DNA from: Burkholderiales bacterium Ga0077544
GTDB taxonomy: Bacteria; Pseudomonadota; Gammaproteobacteria; Burkholderiales; Burkholderiaceae_D
Reading direction: 5' to 3'
Assembly: GCA_001464355.1 (NCBI GenBank)
Contig: LNEU01000016.1
Span: 62,001-126,000 of the forward strand
Length of the DNA: 64,000 bases
Below, piece by piece: positions 44,539-55,144 of this stretch. Position 1 is the first letter of the stretch. Every line of letters begins with the position of its first letter. The position numbers were made by a program, and so were the translations under genes. The notes under the pieces are model-generated. The model was not told the origin of the DNA. It saw nothing but the letters and a program-made list of their open reading frames with translations, and did not search any database.

Positions 44539-47500
44539 TTAAAGCAGACGTTGCGCAGTGTGCGCTTCTGCAGCAGCGGAGATTGCAGTCGCAGCAGGAT
44601 TGCGCGGAAATCGCACAATGAAAGTGGTGCCGACGCCGACCTGGCTTTCGACCGTGATCTGTCCCTGCAAACTGCCTGTGACCAGATTATGAATAATGTT
44701 CAAACCAAGACCGCTGCCGCCACGGCCGCGCATGGTCGTGAAAAAGGGATCGAAAATCATGGCCAGATTCGGCTGTGCAATGCCAATGCCATTGTCGGAA
44801 AAACGCAATTCGATCAAATCGGTTTCCATCCCTTTCGCATATACATTGCGCACCACGATCAACATCTCGCCTGTCTTTTCGTCGGGGAATGCATGCAGCA
44901 ATGCATTCATCACGAAGTTGGTAATGATCTGCGCCAACGCACCCGGATAGGTATCGACTTCTATCGCGTCATCGCAATTGACGGTCATTCTGTGTTCCGA
45001 GCGGCGCAACATCGGGCTCAGGTTCGACAGCACTTCGTTAATGTAGGCTTTCAGCCTGAAGATGCGGCGCTCTTCGCTGGTCTGATCCACCGCCACGTCT
45101 TTGAAACTTTGTATCAGCGTCGCCGCCCTTTCCATATTCGACAGCAGCAATTTGCTGATCGTGGTGGCGGTACCAACATAGGCGTCCAGATCCGAGCGCT
45201 TCATGTCGCCGCTCTGGAACAGCGATTTCAGCCGCGTGGTTTCTTCCGCCAAGGTCGATGCGCCAGTCACACTGACACCTACCGGCGTATTGATTTCATG
45301 CGCAACACCGGCCACCAGCTGACCGAGGGAAGCAAGCTTGGCAGATTCGACCAACTGCTTTTGCGTGAGCCGCAAGGAACTCAGCGTATCGTGCAGCTCG
45401 GTATTTTTCTGGCTGAGCGCCTGGGTACGTGCTTCGATTTTCTGTTCGAGATCGTTATACAGGGTGGCGTTTTCCAGCGAGATCGCAATCTGCGTCGATA
45501 GTATCTGCAGCAGTTCTGCATGCTCGTTCGTGAAAGCGTCGATTGCCAGATTGTTTTCCATATACAGCATGCCGACCAGCTGTCCCTGCTTTTGCAAAGG
45601 CAGACACATGATCGATTTCGGACGCTCCTGTTCTATATACGGATCACCATTGAACTGGCTGTCATTCGCCGCATCACCCAGCAAAACTTTTTCGCCGGTA
45701 CGCTTGACGTAGTTGATGACAGAAAGCGCCAGATTGGAACACTTTTCTACCGCTACTTCCTGCTGCAGAATGATGGTGTCGCCATTGATTTCCGCCTGCA
45801 CAAACAGGCGTCCGTGCGCCATCAACAGCAATGCGCCTTTTTGCGCACCGGCATTCTCGATCAGCAAATGCATTAATTTCGACAGCAGTTTATCGAGTTG
45901 AATTTCGCCCGACAGCGCCTGCGATGCGCGAATCACCGTCTGTATATCCACTTGTCGCTCACGCGCTTCGGCCAGGCCGCGGCTGTCTGCGCGCTTGCGG
46001 GCAATCACGCGCGCCAGCAACGCCGAATGGCTGGCCTCCAGCTGCAGCGCCTTGGCAAATGCACCCCATTCTTCATATTTGGCATGCGCCTGCTCCAGAT
46101 GCATGCGCGCATTGATTTCTTTGCCGACACCGAGATAAAACTTGCCGGCCAGCTCATGCGACAAGGCTTCATCGTTCAGGAAAGCGTTGTCGCGCGCACC
46201 CTTGATTGCCCACTCGTAGAACTGTTCGGCACGCACGCTTTTGCCGGCAACGCGCAAGCGCTCGGCTTCGACCAATTGCCATTTATGCAGATAATTCATG
46301 GGAGCCGCATCTGCCCATGGTTTGAACCGGGCCTGCATCGCCTTCGCGCTGGCAAGCGCTTTTGCATTGTTGTCGTAGGGTCGACAGCGCGCAAGTTCGG
46401 ACAAGGTATGCACCCACATCAAGAATCCCGATGACGGTGTGCCGAACGCAAAACCCGGCAAGGCAATCGCTTCTTTTGCATGCGCATGCGCACTGCCGAA
46501 TTCGCCGAAATAGTATTCGCCTATCGCCTGTATCGTGCGCACGTAAAACAAGCCCCACGGATCGGCGGCATTCTTGCGCGCCATTGCATAATCTTCCTGC
46601 TCGCGACCCTGCGTGATATCAGTGATCGACTCACCCACCAGACGTGAAAACAGCAGCGCCCACGGAATCATCACGCCCAACAGCGCCGCGTAATCCATCT
46701 TGCGATAGATATCGAGATCCTTGCGTATCGTGTTCAATGCGTCATGCACATTGCCGCCGGACTGAAAGCGTATCGCATCCGAAAATGACAGCGCCACCAT
46801 CGCGCCCGGCCGGTCGCCGATTTCCATTGCCTTGACATAGGTATCCATCAAGGGTTCCAGCGACAGCCGCAAGTGCTCGCGATGATGCCGAATGATGCCG
46901 TGGAAGATGCCGACCGCGCCCAGCAATTGCTTGTGACCGCCCAGCTGCTTGGCCACTTTGCCGAATTTATAACCCTCTTCGTGCTTGCCTAATTTGCCGG
47001 CGAGTGTGCGTCCCCATACTGCATACGCATACGCAGAATTCGGCGATGATCCGTAACGAATAGAGCGCCGCACGATTTCCAGCGCCACCCATAACACCAC
47101 ATTGGAACCTGCCAGATAGGTAAAGCCGTAACCCAGAAACGCCATCGTCGCATGCAGTTGCAGCAGATACTGCGGATCGGTGGCTGGCGGCAAAGCGGCC
47201 AGTTCCAGCGGATCTCTGCCGCGCAGCGCCAGCTTGAGGCGCAAGCGTGCGAGTCGAATATCCTTTTCGTCGAGATTGACCGGCACCTTGATGCCGGAAA
47301 TTTCCAGCATCTCGATCCCGGTTTTCATCAATTCCTGCGGTTTGTAGATGGCGCCGTAGCAGCGAATCAGATAATCCTTGGCTGCAATCACTTCATTCGG
47401 TGTGGCGCTCTTTTCGCAAACGACCTGGCACAGCCTTTCCATCTCGCGATAATCGGCGCGCGCAAATGCGACATTGATCAGCTCCATATACAACTCGTGC

Positions 47501-49590
47501 ATGAAGCCGGGCTTCTTGCTCCAGTCCGACTCGCTGCCGAATTCATCTGCAATCTCTATGCATTCGGAATGCACATCGAAGGCCGCCGACTTGCGGGCTT
47601 TTTTGGCCGCCAGCAAATTCAGATTGGCCAGTTCATCTTTCTCTGCCTGCAGGTCCAACAGGTTGCGACCCTGATTCAGGTGATCGACGATATTGAAGAT
47701 CTGCTCTTCCTGCTCCACCGTTGTCAGGCTGTTCAGCAGCAGACGGCCTATCTCCAGATGGACGGCATCGGTTTCATGTTTGGCGATACCTTCATACGCC
47801 GCCTGCTGCACGCGGTCATGCTGGAATTGATACGACAACGGTGCCAGCGCCACTGCGGCAGCCGTATGTTCGGCCGGGACAATCAAACCGGTTTGCAGCG
47901 CGTCATGCAGTAATTCGCTGATTTCCTGCTGCGGTTTTTCGCTGACTGTTTCTAGTGTCTGCAGGTCGAAGCGGTTGCCGATACACGCCGCGATCGTCAA
48001 CAGCCGCTGCGTGGATAGCGGTAGGCGGTGCAGCTCCTTGGTCAACAACTCAACCACGTTGTCGGTGATATTCAGTGCCTTGATCTGTTCGATATCCCAG
48101 TTCCACGCACCGCTTTCAAATTGCAGCAAGGTCTCGCTATGCAAGCTCTTGATGAATTGACCGATGAAGAAAGGATTACCCAGCGTTTTACGATAGATCA
48201 GCTGCGCCAGCGGCCGCGTTTCTGCGATGTCGCGCTTGAGCGTATCCGCCACCAATTCTTCTATGCTGTCTTCCAGCAAGGGGCTGACTTCGACTATGGT
48301 GACGATCGCATGTTTGCGTATCAGATCGATCGTCACATTCAACGGGTGTGCGATATCGACTTCATTGTCGCGATAGGCACCGACCAATAACAGACAGGGA
48401 TTGTCAAGATCCTTCATCAACAAGGTCATGAGCTTCAGCGATGCGGCATCGGCCCACTGCAGATCGTCGAGAAACAAGACGATGGGATGATCAGAATGCG
48501 TAAACACACTCACGAAATTCTGCATCACATAGTTGAAGCTGTTACGCGTCGCGCCCGGCAGCGGCACTTGCGGCTGCTTGCCGATGATGAATTCCAGTTC
48601 CGGAATGGCCTCAATAATCAACTGGCCGTTGGGACCGAGCGCCTTCAATAATTTGCCACGCCATTCGGCAATGCGGTTTTCGCTTTCCGTCAGGATTTGC
48701 CGCATCAGTTCGCGGAAGGCTTCATTGAAAGCCGAATACGGGATGGTGCGTTTGAACTGATCGAATTTGCCGGAGATAAAGTAACCGCCTTGTGCGACCA
48801 CAGGTTTATGTATTTCATTCACCAGCGACGATTTACCGATGCCGGCGTAACCACTGACCAGCAGCAGTTCTGCGCCACCCGCCGCCACGCGCTTGAAGGC
48901 ATTGAGCAGGCGGCTGTATTCATAATTGCGGCCATACATTTTTTGCGAAATCTGCAGGCGATCGCACACATCGTATTGCGCCAGCGCGAAAGGTTCGATG
49001 ACCCCGCTTGCGGCCAGCGATGATAGGCAACGCTCTACATCCTTGAGCAAACCCTCCAGGCTTTGGTAGCGATCTTCCGCATTCTTGGCCAGCAGCTTGA
49101 GCACGATATTGCCCAGCACTTCAGGGATGGCCGGATTGAAGCGGCTAGGCGGCAACGGTTTTTTGGCGATGTGGCTGTGTACCAGCTCCATCACATTATC
49201 GGATTCAAAAGGCAGATGGCCGCTCAATAACTCATACACCACGATGCCCAGCGAATAGTAGTCGCTGCGGTAATCGACTTGCCGGTTCATGCGCCCGGTT
49301 TGTTCCGGCGAACTGTAAGCCAGCGGCACCGTGGCATCGTTGCGCAACTCGACCGAACCGTCTTGCAGCAAACGTAAATTGGCCAGGCACAAAGCCTGAT
49401 GCAGGTCAGTGCGCTGATGGACGTCGCGCAAACCATGGATCAACGCGACAAACAGCGTCAGGGCCGCGCTCAAGTCATACGCGCCGTGCCCGCTATCCGG
49501 TTGCTGCTGTTCGGGATTGCTTGCGATCGATGAGCGAAAGAACATCGCGCGATGCAAGCCAGTTTTCACCGTGCCGTCACGCTTCGCCAA
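44539..49590 (-). CDS. Pseudokinase-AAA ATPase-GAF-histidine kinase sensor
   Basis: A 1683-residue protein of the class usually described as trifunctional Ser/Thr kinase / ATPase / sensor histidine kinase. Its N-terminal kinase part is degenerate: the whole N-lobe is missing, HRDxKPxN reads HQALCLAN and no DFG remains, though [20 protein letters not shown] and the C-lobe are clear. From about residue 225 an AAA_16 ATPase has Walker [10 protein letters not shown] and Walker [12 protein letters not shown]; a long helical repeat region, a GAF domain (residues about 1240-1400) and a kinase core follow ([30 protein letters not shown]). The TTG start at 49590 is uncertain. No membrane segment is seen; the ligand is unknown. 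Confidence 0.88.
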   Translation of the reverse strand: MAKRDGTVKTGLHRAMFFRSSIASNPEQQQPDSGHGAYDLSAALTLFVALIHGLRDVHQRTDLHQALCLANLRLLQDGSVELRNDATVPLAYSSPEQTGRMNRQVDYRSDYYSLGIVVYELLSGHLPFESDNVMELVHSHIAKKPLPPSRFNPAIPEVLGNIVLKLLAKNAEDRYQSLEGLLKDVERCLSSLAASGVIEPFALAQYDVCDRLQISQKMYGRNYEYSRLLNAFKRVAAGGAELLLVSGYAGIGKSSLVNEIHKPVVAQGGYFISGKFDQFKRTIPYSAFNEAFRELMRQILTESENRIAEWRGKLLKALGPNGQLIIEAIPELEFIIGKQPQVPLPGATRNSFNYVMQNFVSVFTHSDHPIVLFLDDLQWADAASLKLMTLLMKDLDNPCLLLVGAYRDNEVDIAHPLNVTIDLIRKHAIVTIVEVSPLLEDSIEELVADTLKRDIAETRPLAQLIYRKTLGNPFFIGQFIKSLHSETLLQFESGAWNWDIEQIKALNITDNVVELLTKELHRLPLSTQRLLTIAACIGNRFDLQTLETVSEKPQQEISELLHDALQTGLIVPAEHTAAAVALAPLSYQFQHDRVQQAAYEGIAKHETDAVHLEIGRLLLNSLTTVEQEEQIFNIVDHLNQGRNLLDLQAEKDELANLNLLAAKKARKSAAFDVHSECIEIADEFGSESDWSKKPGFMHELYMELINVAFARADYREMERLCQVVCEKSATPNEVIAAKDYLIRCYGAIYKPQELMKTGIEMLEISGIKVPVNLDEKDIRLARLRLKLALRGRDPLELAALPPATDPQYLLQLHATMAFLGYGFTYLAGSNVVLWVALEIVRRSIRYGSSPNSAYAYAVWGRTLAGKLGKHEEGYKFGKVAKQLGGHKQLLGAVGIFHGIIRHHREHLRLSLEPLMDTYVKAMEIGDRPGAMVALSFSDAIRFQSGGNVHDALNTIRKDLDIYRKMDYAALLGVMIPWALLFSRLVGESITDITQGREQEDYAMARKNAADPWGLFYVRTIQAIGEYYFGEFGSAHAHAKEAIALPGFAFGTPSSGFLMWVHTLSELARCRPYDNNAKALASAKAMQARFKPWADAAPMNYLHKWQLVEAERLRVAGKSVRAEQFYEWAIKGARDNAFLNDEALSHELAGKFYLGVGKEINARMHLEQAHAKYEEWGAFAKALQLEASHSALLARVIARKRADSRGLAEARERQVDIQTVIRASQALSGEIQLDKLLSKLMHLLIENAGAQKGALLLMAHGRLFVQAEINGDTIILQQEVAVEKCSNLALSVINYVKRTGEKVLLGDAANDSQFNGDPYIEQERPKSIMCLPLQKQGQLVGMLYMENNLAIDAFTNEHAELLQILSTQIAISLENATLYNDLEQKIEARTQALSQKNTELHDTLSSLRLTQKQLVESAKLASLGQLVAGVAHEINTPVGVSVTGASTLAEETTRLKSLFQSGDMKRSDLDAYVGTATTISKLLLSNMERAATLIQSFKDVAVDQTSEERRIFRLKAYINEVLSNLSPMLRRSEHRMTVNCDDAIEVDTYPGALAQIITNFVMNALLHAFPDEKTGEMLIVVRNVYAKGMETDLIELRFSDNGIGIAQPNLAMIFDPFFTTMRGRGGSGLGLNIIHNLVTGSLQGQITVESQVGVGTTFIVRFPRNPAATAISAAAEAHTAQRLL

Positions 49591-49791
49591 TGTTGACCAA
49601 CTCGATGCCTGTGGAAATATGATTTGATGCCCCGCTTCTATCCGGACTGGCGAAAGCTGTCTCGCTTTTTCTTGCCAAGAAAATAATTACAGTTGATGAT
49701 AGTTAAGTATTACTCGGTCCTCCGCCCCACGTAATATAGCTTGAAACGTCTGCTGCGCGGCAACGATACGGTATCAAATCAATAATAAATT

Positions 49792-50802
49792 ATGCCCAAC
49801 AATGCACTTGCTCAAGAAGTCATCCCCACCCAAGAGATAGAAGATACACGCGACCTCGCCGCACGCCTGCAAGCCAAAATCATCCGCGACAATCCGACCG
49901 GCATCATGCGGCGCGATGCCCATCCCAAGATGCACGGACTGGTCAAAGCCGAATTCATCATCGAGCCCGATTTGCCGGCCGACCTGCGAATCGGGATATT
50001 TGCCGAAGCGCGCAGCTATCAGGCCTGGATACGTTTTTCCAATCAGGACGGCACCATCCAGCCCGACACCTCGCGCGACATACGCGGGATGGCAATCAAG
50101 CTGATGGGCGTGGCCGGCGACAAATTGCTGGAAGCCGAACGCGACGCACAGACGCAAGACTTCATCGTCATCACCACCAATGTATTCGTGACAAAAGACG
50201 TGGCCGAATTCGATGGCTTGATCAAGGCAATGACCGGCAGCACCTGGGCAAAGATCAGCTACTTCGCCACGCACTTGCGCGTGATCTGGAACCTGATCAA
50301 GTCACTGAAAAAATTCGCCAACCCATTACAAACCCGTTACTGGAGCACGACGCCGTATCTGTTTGGAGAAACGGCAGTCAAGTATTCAGCGATCCCGCGC
50401 GTGATCAATCCTGATGAAATTCCTGCGAACCCTGGGCCGGATTATTTACGCGAAGCGATGGTGCGGCAGTTATCGCAACGCGAAGCCGTGTTCGACTTCA
50501 CCGTGCAACTGCAAATCGATGCGAGCAATATGCCGATTGAAGATCCGGGCAAGGAATGGAAAGAGTCGGAATCGCCGTTCCGCAAAGTCGCCACCATACG
50601 CATCCCACCACAGGAATTTGACAGCGAAGCGCAACGTAGCTTTGGCGAAAACTTATCGTTCACGCCCTGGCACAGTTTGCCTGCGCATAGGCCTTTGGGC
50701 GGCATCAATCGCGCGCGCAAGATTGTTTACGATGCGATTTCTACGTTCCGGCATGCACGGAATAATGTGGCGCGGCGGGAACCTACTAGTTGGGAAATTT
50801 GA
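49792..50802 (+). CDS. Catalase-like haem protein (y4iL type)
   Basis: A 336-residue protein of the catalase-like superfamily, shorter than true catalases and close to the y4iL-like subgroup. Conserved features: a distal-side His (DAHPKMHGLVKAEF, His44 or His48), WIRFSNQDGTIQPDTSRDIRG (catalase-type FS...D.RG loop), TNVFVTKD, and RKIVY near the C-terminus, which supplies Arg309 and Tyr313 in the RxxxY spacing of the proximal haem ligand. Members may be peroxidases or hydroperoxide-converting enzymes rather than catalases. No signal peptide; the ATG lacks a visible ribosome binding site. A DyP peroxidase operon lies 3 kb downstream on the other strand. Confidence 0.85.
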   Translation: MPNNALAQEVIPTQEIEDTRDLAARLQAKIIRDNPTGIMRRDAHPKMHGLVKAEFIIEPDLPADLRIGIFAEARSYQAWIRFSNQDGTIQPDTSRDIRGMAIKLMGVAGDKLLEAERDAQTQDFIVITTNVFVTKDVAEFDGLIKAMTGSTWAKISYFATHLRVIWNLIKSLKKFANPLQTRYWSTTPYLFGETAVKYSAIPRVINPDEIPANPGPDYLREAMVRQLSQREAVFDFTVQLQIDASNMPIEDPGKEWKESESPFRKVATIRIPPQEFDSEAQRSFGENLSFTPWHSLPAHRPLGGINRARKIVYDAISTFRHARNNVARREPTSWEI

Positions 50803-50884
50803 TTTCAACTTTTAGATTAGCTTAAGCAAATTGACAATGTAACCATAGAAAATGGCGATTGTAATTTCCCATAACTATTCCCCT

Positions 50885-50905
50885 TTGCAATTTTCAAAAT
50901 TGCAA
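50885..50905. promoter_or_regulatory. Perfect palindrome just upstream of the KAP gene
   Basis: TTGCAATTTT, one C, AAAATTGCAA: perfect ten-base arms, ending 16 bases before the likely start codon. Position and symmetry suggest an operator for a dimeric repressor, or a hairpin in the leader. Confidence 0.5.
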
Positions 50906-50921
50906 TATTTTTCAGTTGACT

Positions 50922-52802
50922 ATGACCAATAACGACGATGCGCTTAGCTTTTTAGACTACTACCTCTCAGACGAACACGAATCAGATTCCGCTGTGATGT
51001 TAGAGGGGCCTTGGGGCATAGGAAAAACCTATTTCGTCAAAGAGTATTTGAAGTCACGTCAAGCTTCGATACAAACGACAGACAAACCAGGCAAGCGACG
51101 GTATTTATACGCCAGTCTTTATGGCGTTCGAACCACCGCTGAAATTACTGCTCAATTTTTTTCTCAAGCACATCCAAAGCTAAATTCAAAGGCAGCAAGG
51201 TTACTTGGATCATTGGCATCAAGAGTTATAAATGGATTTGCAGGCACTGATGTGAACTCTCAACAAGAGAACCAGGCCATTCTTGAAGGACTAGTATTAA
51301 ATCTTGAAGACCAAATTTTAGTCTTTGATGATCTTGAGAGATGTGCCATGCCTTTAAGTGATGTTATGGGTTTTATAAATGCCTATGTTGAGCATGAGGG
51401 CATGAAGGTCATCGTAATCGCTAGCGAAAGTGATATGCCAGAAGATAGTCAAAAGGCAGAATATTTAAATAAAAAAGAGAAACTAATTGGTAAAACGTTG
51501 CGTGTTGGCTCAGATCCACGAACAGTCTTACAAGAATTTCTAAAGAAAATAAAAGACCCAATTGTCGTTAGCACTATCAAGATAGAACAAGAGCAACTTC
51601 TCCGTGTATTTACTTCCTCTGAGGCGCATAACTTTAGAAGCCTGCGCTCGGCGCTTACGGATTTCGAACGACTTGTTTCGTTAGTCGACTCAAAATTGAA
51701 GACATCTCCTGTTGCGATGAGCCGTCTGCTAATGTATTTGGTCGCCACGGAACTAGAATTTCGGTGTGGAAATCTTAAGCACAGTGATTTTGAAAACCTC
51801 ACAAATTTTCTTAAATTTCAATTACTCGATAGGCTGAATAAAGAGAAATCTTCACCACAGTTTCTCAGGATTGAAAAGTTACAAAGCACATATAGCGACG
51901 TCATTTGGGATGATCCAATCGTGCCTCCTGAGTGTCTTGGACAATTATTTTCAGCGGGAAGTTTTGACGTAGAGGTAGTCAACAAACATTTGAACAACCA
52001 TCCAATTATTATTGGATACGAAGCAACACCTGCATGGAGACAGCTATGGGATTGGACCTCATTGGATATTTCCCATTACCATGTGGCGCGTGAGAAATTG
52101 ATTGATGAGATTAGAAACCATGAAATAACTCATCCCGGAATTATTCTGCATGCAGCTGGAATATTTATTTCGTTATCAACCTATGACGACAATCTGCTCG
52201 GCTCGCGCGTCGATATTCTTAAATATTTTGAACGATATTTTCAAAAACTCCTAAGGCAAGGTCGACTTGAGCCTGCTCTTGATGTGTTTGATCGTCTCTA
52301 TGGAACAACAGGATATGGAGGGCTAGGTTTCAGTGGCGGAGACTCGCCATTGCTAAAAAAAATCGTTTTAATAGCACGGGATGCAACAAGTCTTGCGTTT
52401 GAAGAGAAAATGAAGGCCCTCGCCCCACAACTTCTTAGCCGAATACAAGAAAATTTAAATGATTGCCAATTCTTGAATCAATTCGGACACAACGAGGGTA
52501 ATTACGGAGGTACGCCGATTTTACATTTCGTAAAAGTGAAAGATTTTGCTGATGTACTGATACAAGATTACCACCCTAATGATCACCTTTTTGCTGTACT
52601 AAAAACAAGGTACCAATCCGAGCGGCTTAATAATAATCTTGAAAATGAATATGACTGGTTAAGGAAATTACGAAAAGAGTTGGAGCGTCGTGCGAATAAA
52701 GCATTTCCTCCTTACAAGACCTTACTTAAATTACGAATCGACTCCTGTTTCGATGCCATTGAAAAAGAAACTTCATCAATTGAATCTGCCGCTACTAAAT
52801 AA
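50922..52802 (+). CDS. KAP-family P-loop NTPase
   Basis: A 626-residue protein with Walker A LEGPWGIGKTYF (Lys35) and a Walker B QILVFDDLERCAM (residues 132-143); the FDDLER form is typical of KAP NTPases. The rest is helical with no membrane segments, no nuclease or effector motif that I can see. KAP-type ATPases occur in several phage-defence systems but also elsewhere. The gene is visibly richer in A and T and in rare codons (AGA, ATA) than both neighbours, has no clear ribosome binding site, and its 3' end overlaps the convergent pseudouridine synthase gene by eight bases. It looks acquired. Confidence 0.85.
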   Translation: MTNNDDALSFLDYYLSDEHESDSAVMLEGPWGIGKTYFVKEYLKSRQASIQTTDKPGKRRYLYASLYGVRTTAEITAQFFSQAHPKLNSKAARLLGSLASRVINGFAGTDVNSQQENQAILEGLVLNLEDQILVFDDLERCAMPLSDVMGFINAYVEHEGMKVIVIASESDMPEDSQKAEYLNKKEKLIGKTLRVGSDPRTVLQEFLKKIKDPIVVSTIKIEQEQLLRVFTSSEAHNFRSLRSALTDFERLVSLVDSKLKTSPVAMSRLLMYLVATELEFRCGNLKHSDFENLTNFLKFQLLDRLNKEKSSPQFLRIEKLQSTYSDVIWDDPIVPPECLGQLFSAGSFDVEVVNKHLNNHPIIIGYEATPAWRQLWDWTSLDISHYHVAREKLIDEIRNHEITHPGIILHAAGIFISLSTYDDNLLGSRVDILKYFERYFQKLLRQGRLEPALDVFDRLYGTTGYGGLGFSGGDSPLLKKIVLIARDATSLAFEEKMKALAPQLLSRIQENLNDCQFLNQFGHNEGNYGGTPILHFVKVKDFADVLIQDYHPNDHLFAVLKTRYQSERLNNNLENEYDWLRKLRKELERRANKAFPPYKTLLKLRIDSCFDAIEKETSSIESAATK

Positions 52803-53493
52803 TACTTGGTTGACCACCAAGCCAAAAAGGACAATCACTGACACCGGAAAAACGGTCCCCACTAACCGGATGATCAAACTCCACACCAATCGCGTGCAAC
52901 AAAAGTCTGTTAGCCACATGCTGACTATCAGCTGTGCCATACAAATCACAGCCCAAGATCGGATGTCCAATTCCCGCGCTGTGTATCCTCAACTGATGAG
53001 TACGTCCAGTACTCGGCGTGAATAACACACGAGTCGTATCCGGCGCTGTCTGTCTATCCAACACCTGAAAATGGCTACTGGCAGCCTTGCCGGTTTCAAA
53101 ACAAACTTTCAGTTTCGGAAAAGTGGCCGGGTCTTTGGCAATCGGTAAGTCGATATCGCCTTCATCGGCGACGACGTGCCCCGCCAATACCGCCTGATAG
53201 GTCTTGACCACGGTACGCGCCTGGAATTGTCGATTGATATTCGCCGCGACCGCCTTGTTGAGTGCAACAATCATGATCCCCGAGGTACCAAAATCAAGCC
53301 TGTGCAAGAGCAAGGCCGTAGGGAATTGCTGTACCAGACGGTAATGCACTGAATCCAGATTGAGCGGATTTTTACCCGATAGCGACAACAAGCCGCTGGG
53401 CTTGTTGATCAGCAGTATCACGTCATCCTGATAGAGGATGGCGATGTCTTCGGCACACGGCGGTGCCACAAAGGTGTCGATGCGGGCGTTCAT
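52795..53493 (-). CDS. RluA-family RNA pseudouridine synthase
   Basis: A 232-residue single-domain enzyme converting uridine to pseudouridine in rRNA or tRNA. The catalytic motif LLHRLDFGTSGIMIVA has the nucleophilic Asp; further family motifs are INKPSGLL, KTYQAVLAG, PSTGRTHQLRIH and PILGCDLYG. There is no N-terminal S4 domain, so it is like the short RluA / TruC members; the target base cannot be stated. Its C-terminal codons overlap the end of the AT-rich KAP gene, and its last residues (WLGGQPSII) may have been altered when that gene arrived. Confidence 0.9.
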   Translation of the reverse strand: MNARIDTFVAPPCAEDIAILYQDDVILLINKPSGLLSLSGKNPLNLDSVHYRLVQQFPTALLLHRLDFGTSGIMIVALNKAVAANINRQFQARTVVKTYQAVLAGHVVADEGDIDLPIAKDPATFPKLKVCFETGKAASSHFQVLDRQTAPDTTRVLFTPSTGRTHQLRIHSAGIGHPILGCDLYGTADSQHVANRLLLHAIGVEFDHPVSGDRFSGVSDCPFWLGGQPSII

Positions 53494-53595
53494 TGTGACG
53501 AATCATAACTTGATCCGATCATCACTCCGCAAAACGTGGTCAGTAGATCAGCAGGGAATCGCCGCAATGATTCCCCGCGATCCCCTGCTTCGCCA

Positions 53596-55125
53596 TCAAG
53601 TTGGATCGACTATCCCTTTGGCTATCATCCGCAATGCCGTCATACTCGGAATAAAGAAGTAATCGCCGCCGCGGGTTTCGACCAGACGTGGAATCTTGTT
53701 GAGGAAGTATGGCGCATCGTCACTGTCTTTCTCTACTTCCAGCACTGCACGACTCAATAGATCTGCACCGTGATTACCGAGAATGATTTCCTTGTCATTA
53801 CCCGCATGGAAGTCGTTGCCGTAATTGATCCACTGCTGCTGCACGAATTCAAACTGGCGGCTGATACTGGCGCTGATCATCATGATGACGATGCCGTGAT
53901 TGCCGTCGTCGCGGGTCGGGTCTTTCACATCACCATAAGGCAGGCCACGTCGCATCACGCGACGGCGATTGGCTAATGCGCCCGGTGTCTCGAATGCATC
54001 GGGTGTGGACTCCAGCGAGGCGCGTGGATTGATGCGGCGCAGATGCGAGCTGAATGGGCATTTCGCGCCATCCATATCATTGTTGAAGGTGAAGCCGCTC
54101 AGCATCTTGTCCTGCTCCACGCGGTTCGCTGCGTAGAACTTGCTATCCCATTCGGCCTTGCTTTTTGCATCTGGCGCATCGACCAAAGGCGCGCCATTGT
54201 CGCGCCAGCGACCGACGAACTTTGCGGCCAGCAGTTCTTTGCCACCGGGATATTTTGCGCCTTCCTGTTCAAGGTAAGCGTTGAAGGTGCCGACGTTTTC
54301 ATGCAGCTTGCGATACACCATGAAGGTGCCGTTGCGCGACAACAGTTGCGGCGCTGGTGCAGCCGGATATTCATCGGCTTCATCACGGTGGCCGAGGATG
54401 AATTCGCCCGTCGCAAGCGGCGCCCATGTGCCATCCTTCATCTGCTTGCCGCGACCAATCACGCGCTCTGCCCGCCCCGGCAATCCTTCGAATACCGGAT
54501 CGCCGATGCCGTCGGTATAACCGAAGTGTTCCTTGCTGGTCGGCTTGCCGTCTTGCACCACCGCATGCACATCCTGGAACAACATGTGTTCTGCGCCGTC
54601 ATCACCACGATGACCGGACAGAATCGCCACACCGCCAGCACTTTTGGTCACCAGTTCCTGCAGCCATTCATAACGCTGCTGCATATCGGCGGGTGTCTGG
54701 CCATTGATCGAAATCCAGATGTGCACATCCTTGGCCCAATCGGTTTCACGATTGTCGCGCCAGATAGCATCCCAATGTTCGGGCGCGCTGCGGCCATCAT
54801 CACCGAGGATGTCCTTGCGCTTCTTCATCCCCATCACGAATTCCATAGGAAAACCGATCAGCGATGCGCGCGGCAATTCCAGCTGCTTCAAGCCCTGATA
54901 AGTAAAAGCGATGTTGACGGTCGATGGTGGCTTGGGTATCGGATTGACGCCATCATCCCATTTGACGGCGGTGGTGACTTCTTTGGTCACTGCGCCTACG
55001 AATTCACGCGCACGCTTGCCATCACGAATATTCAGAAAGAGATAGCGCGCGACCGGAAAGTTAAAACGACCGTAAGCCTTGATTACATTGCCCTGTATGT
55101 CTAGCAGATCCAGCTGTTTTTCCAC
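53596..55125 (-). CDS. DyP-type haem peroxidase
   Basis: A 509-residue peroxidase of the large DyP class. The distal GxxDG motif is HFGYTDGIGDP (Asp205) and the proximal His lies in CPFSSHLRRINPRAS (His361). No signal peptide. The GTG at 55125 is chosen: AAAGGA stands at good spacing, and the longer frame would overlap the upstream gene by 59 bases. It is the third gene of a minus-strand operon after two related small proteins, 19 bases beyond the second. DyP enzymes oxidise dyes, lignin-like compounds or unknown natural substrates with hydrogen peroxide; the substrate here is unknown. Confidence 0.93.
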   Translation of the reverse strand: MEKQLDLLDIQGNVIKAYGRFNFPVARYLFLNIRDGKRAREFVGAVTKEVTTAVKWDDGVNPIPKPPSTVNIAFTYQGLKQLELPRASLIGFPMEFVMGMKKRKDILGDDGRSAPEHWDAIWRDNRETDWAKDVHIWISINGQTPADMQQRYEWLQELVTKSAGGVAILSGHRGDDGAEHMLFQDVHAVVQDGKPTSKEHFGYTDGIGDPVFEGLPGRAERVIGRGKQMKDGTWAPLATGEFILGHRDEADEYPAAPAPQLLSRNGTFMVYRKLHENVGTFNAYLEQEGAKYPGGKELLAAKFVGRWRDNGAPLVDAPDAKSKAEWDSKFYAANRVEQDKMLSGFTFNNDMDGAKCPFSSHLRRINPRASLESTPDAFETPGALANRRRVMRRGLPYGDVKDPTRDDGNHGIVIMMISASISRQFEFVQQQWINYGNDFHAGNDKEIILGNHGADLLSRAVLEVEKDSDDAPYFLNKIPRLVETRGGDYFFIPSMTALRMIAKGIVDPT

Positions 55126-55144
55126 GATGTTTGTCCTTTGATTT

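Noticed and set aside
50922-52802. Reading the KAP NTPase as part of a full multi-gene defence island
   Set aside because: Both neighbours are ordinary chromosomal genes (catalase-like protein, pseudouridine synthase); no nuclease, toxin, transposase or second AT-rich gene is adjacent, so only a single-gene acquisition can be supported.
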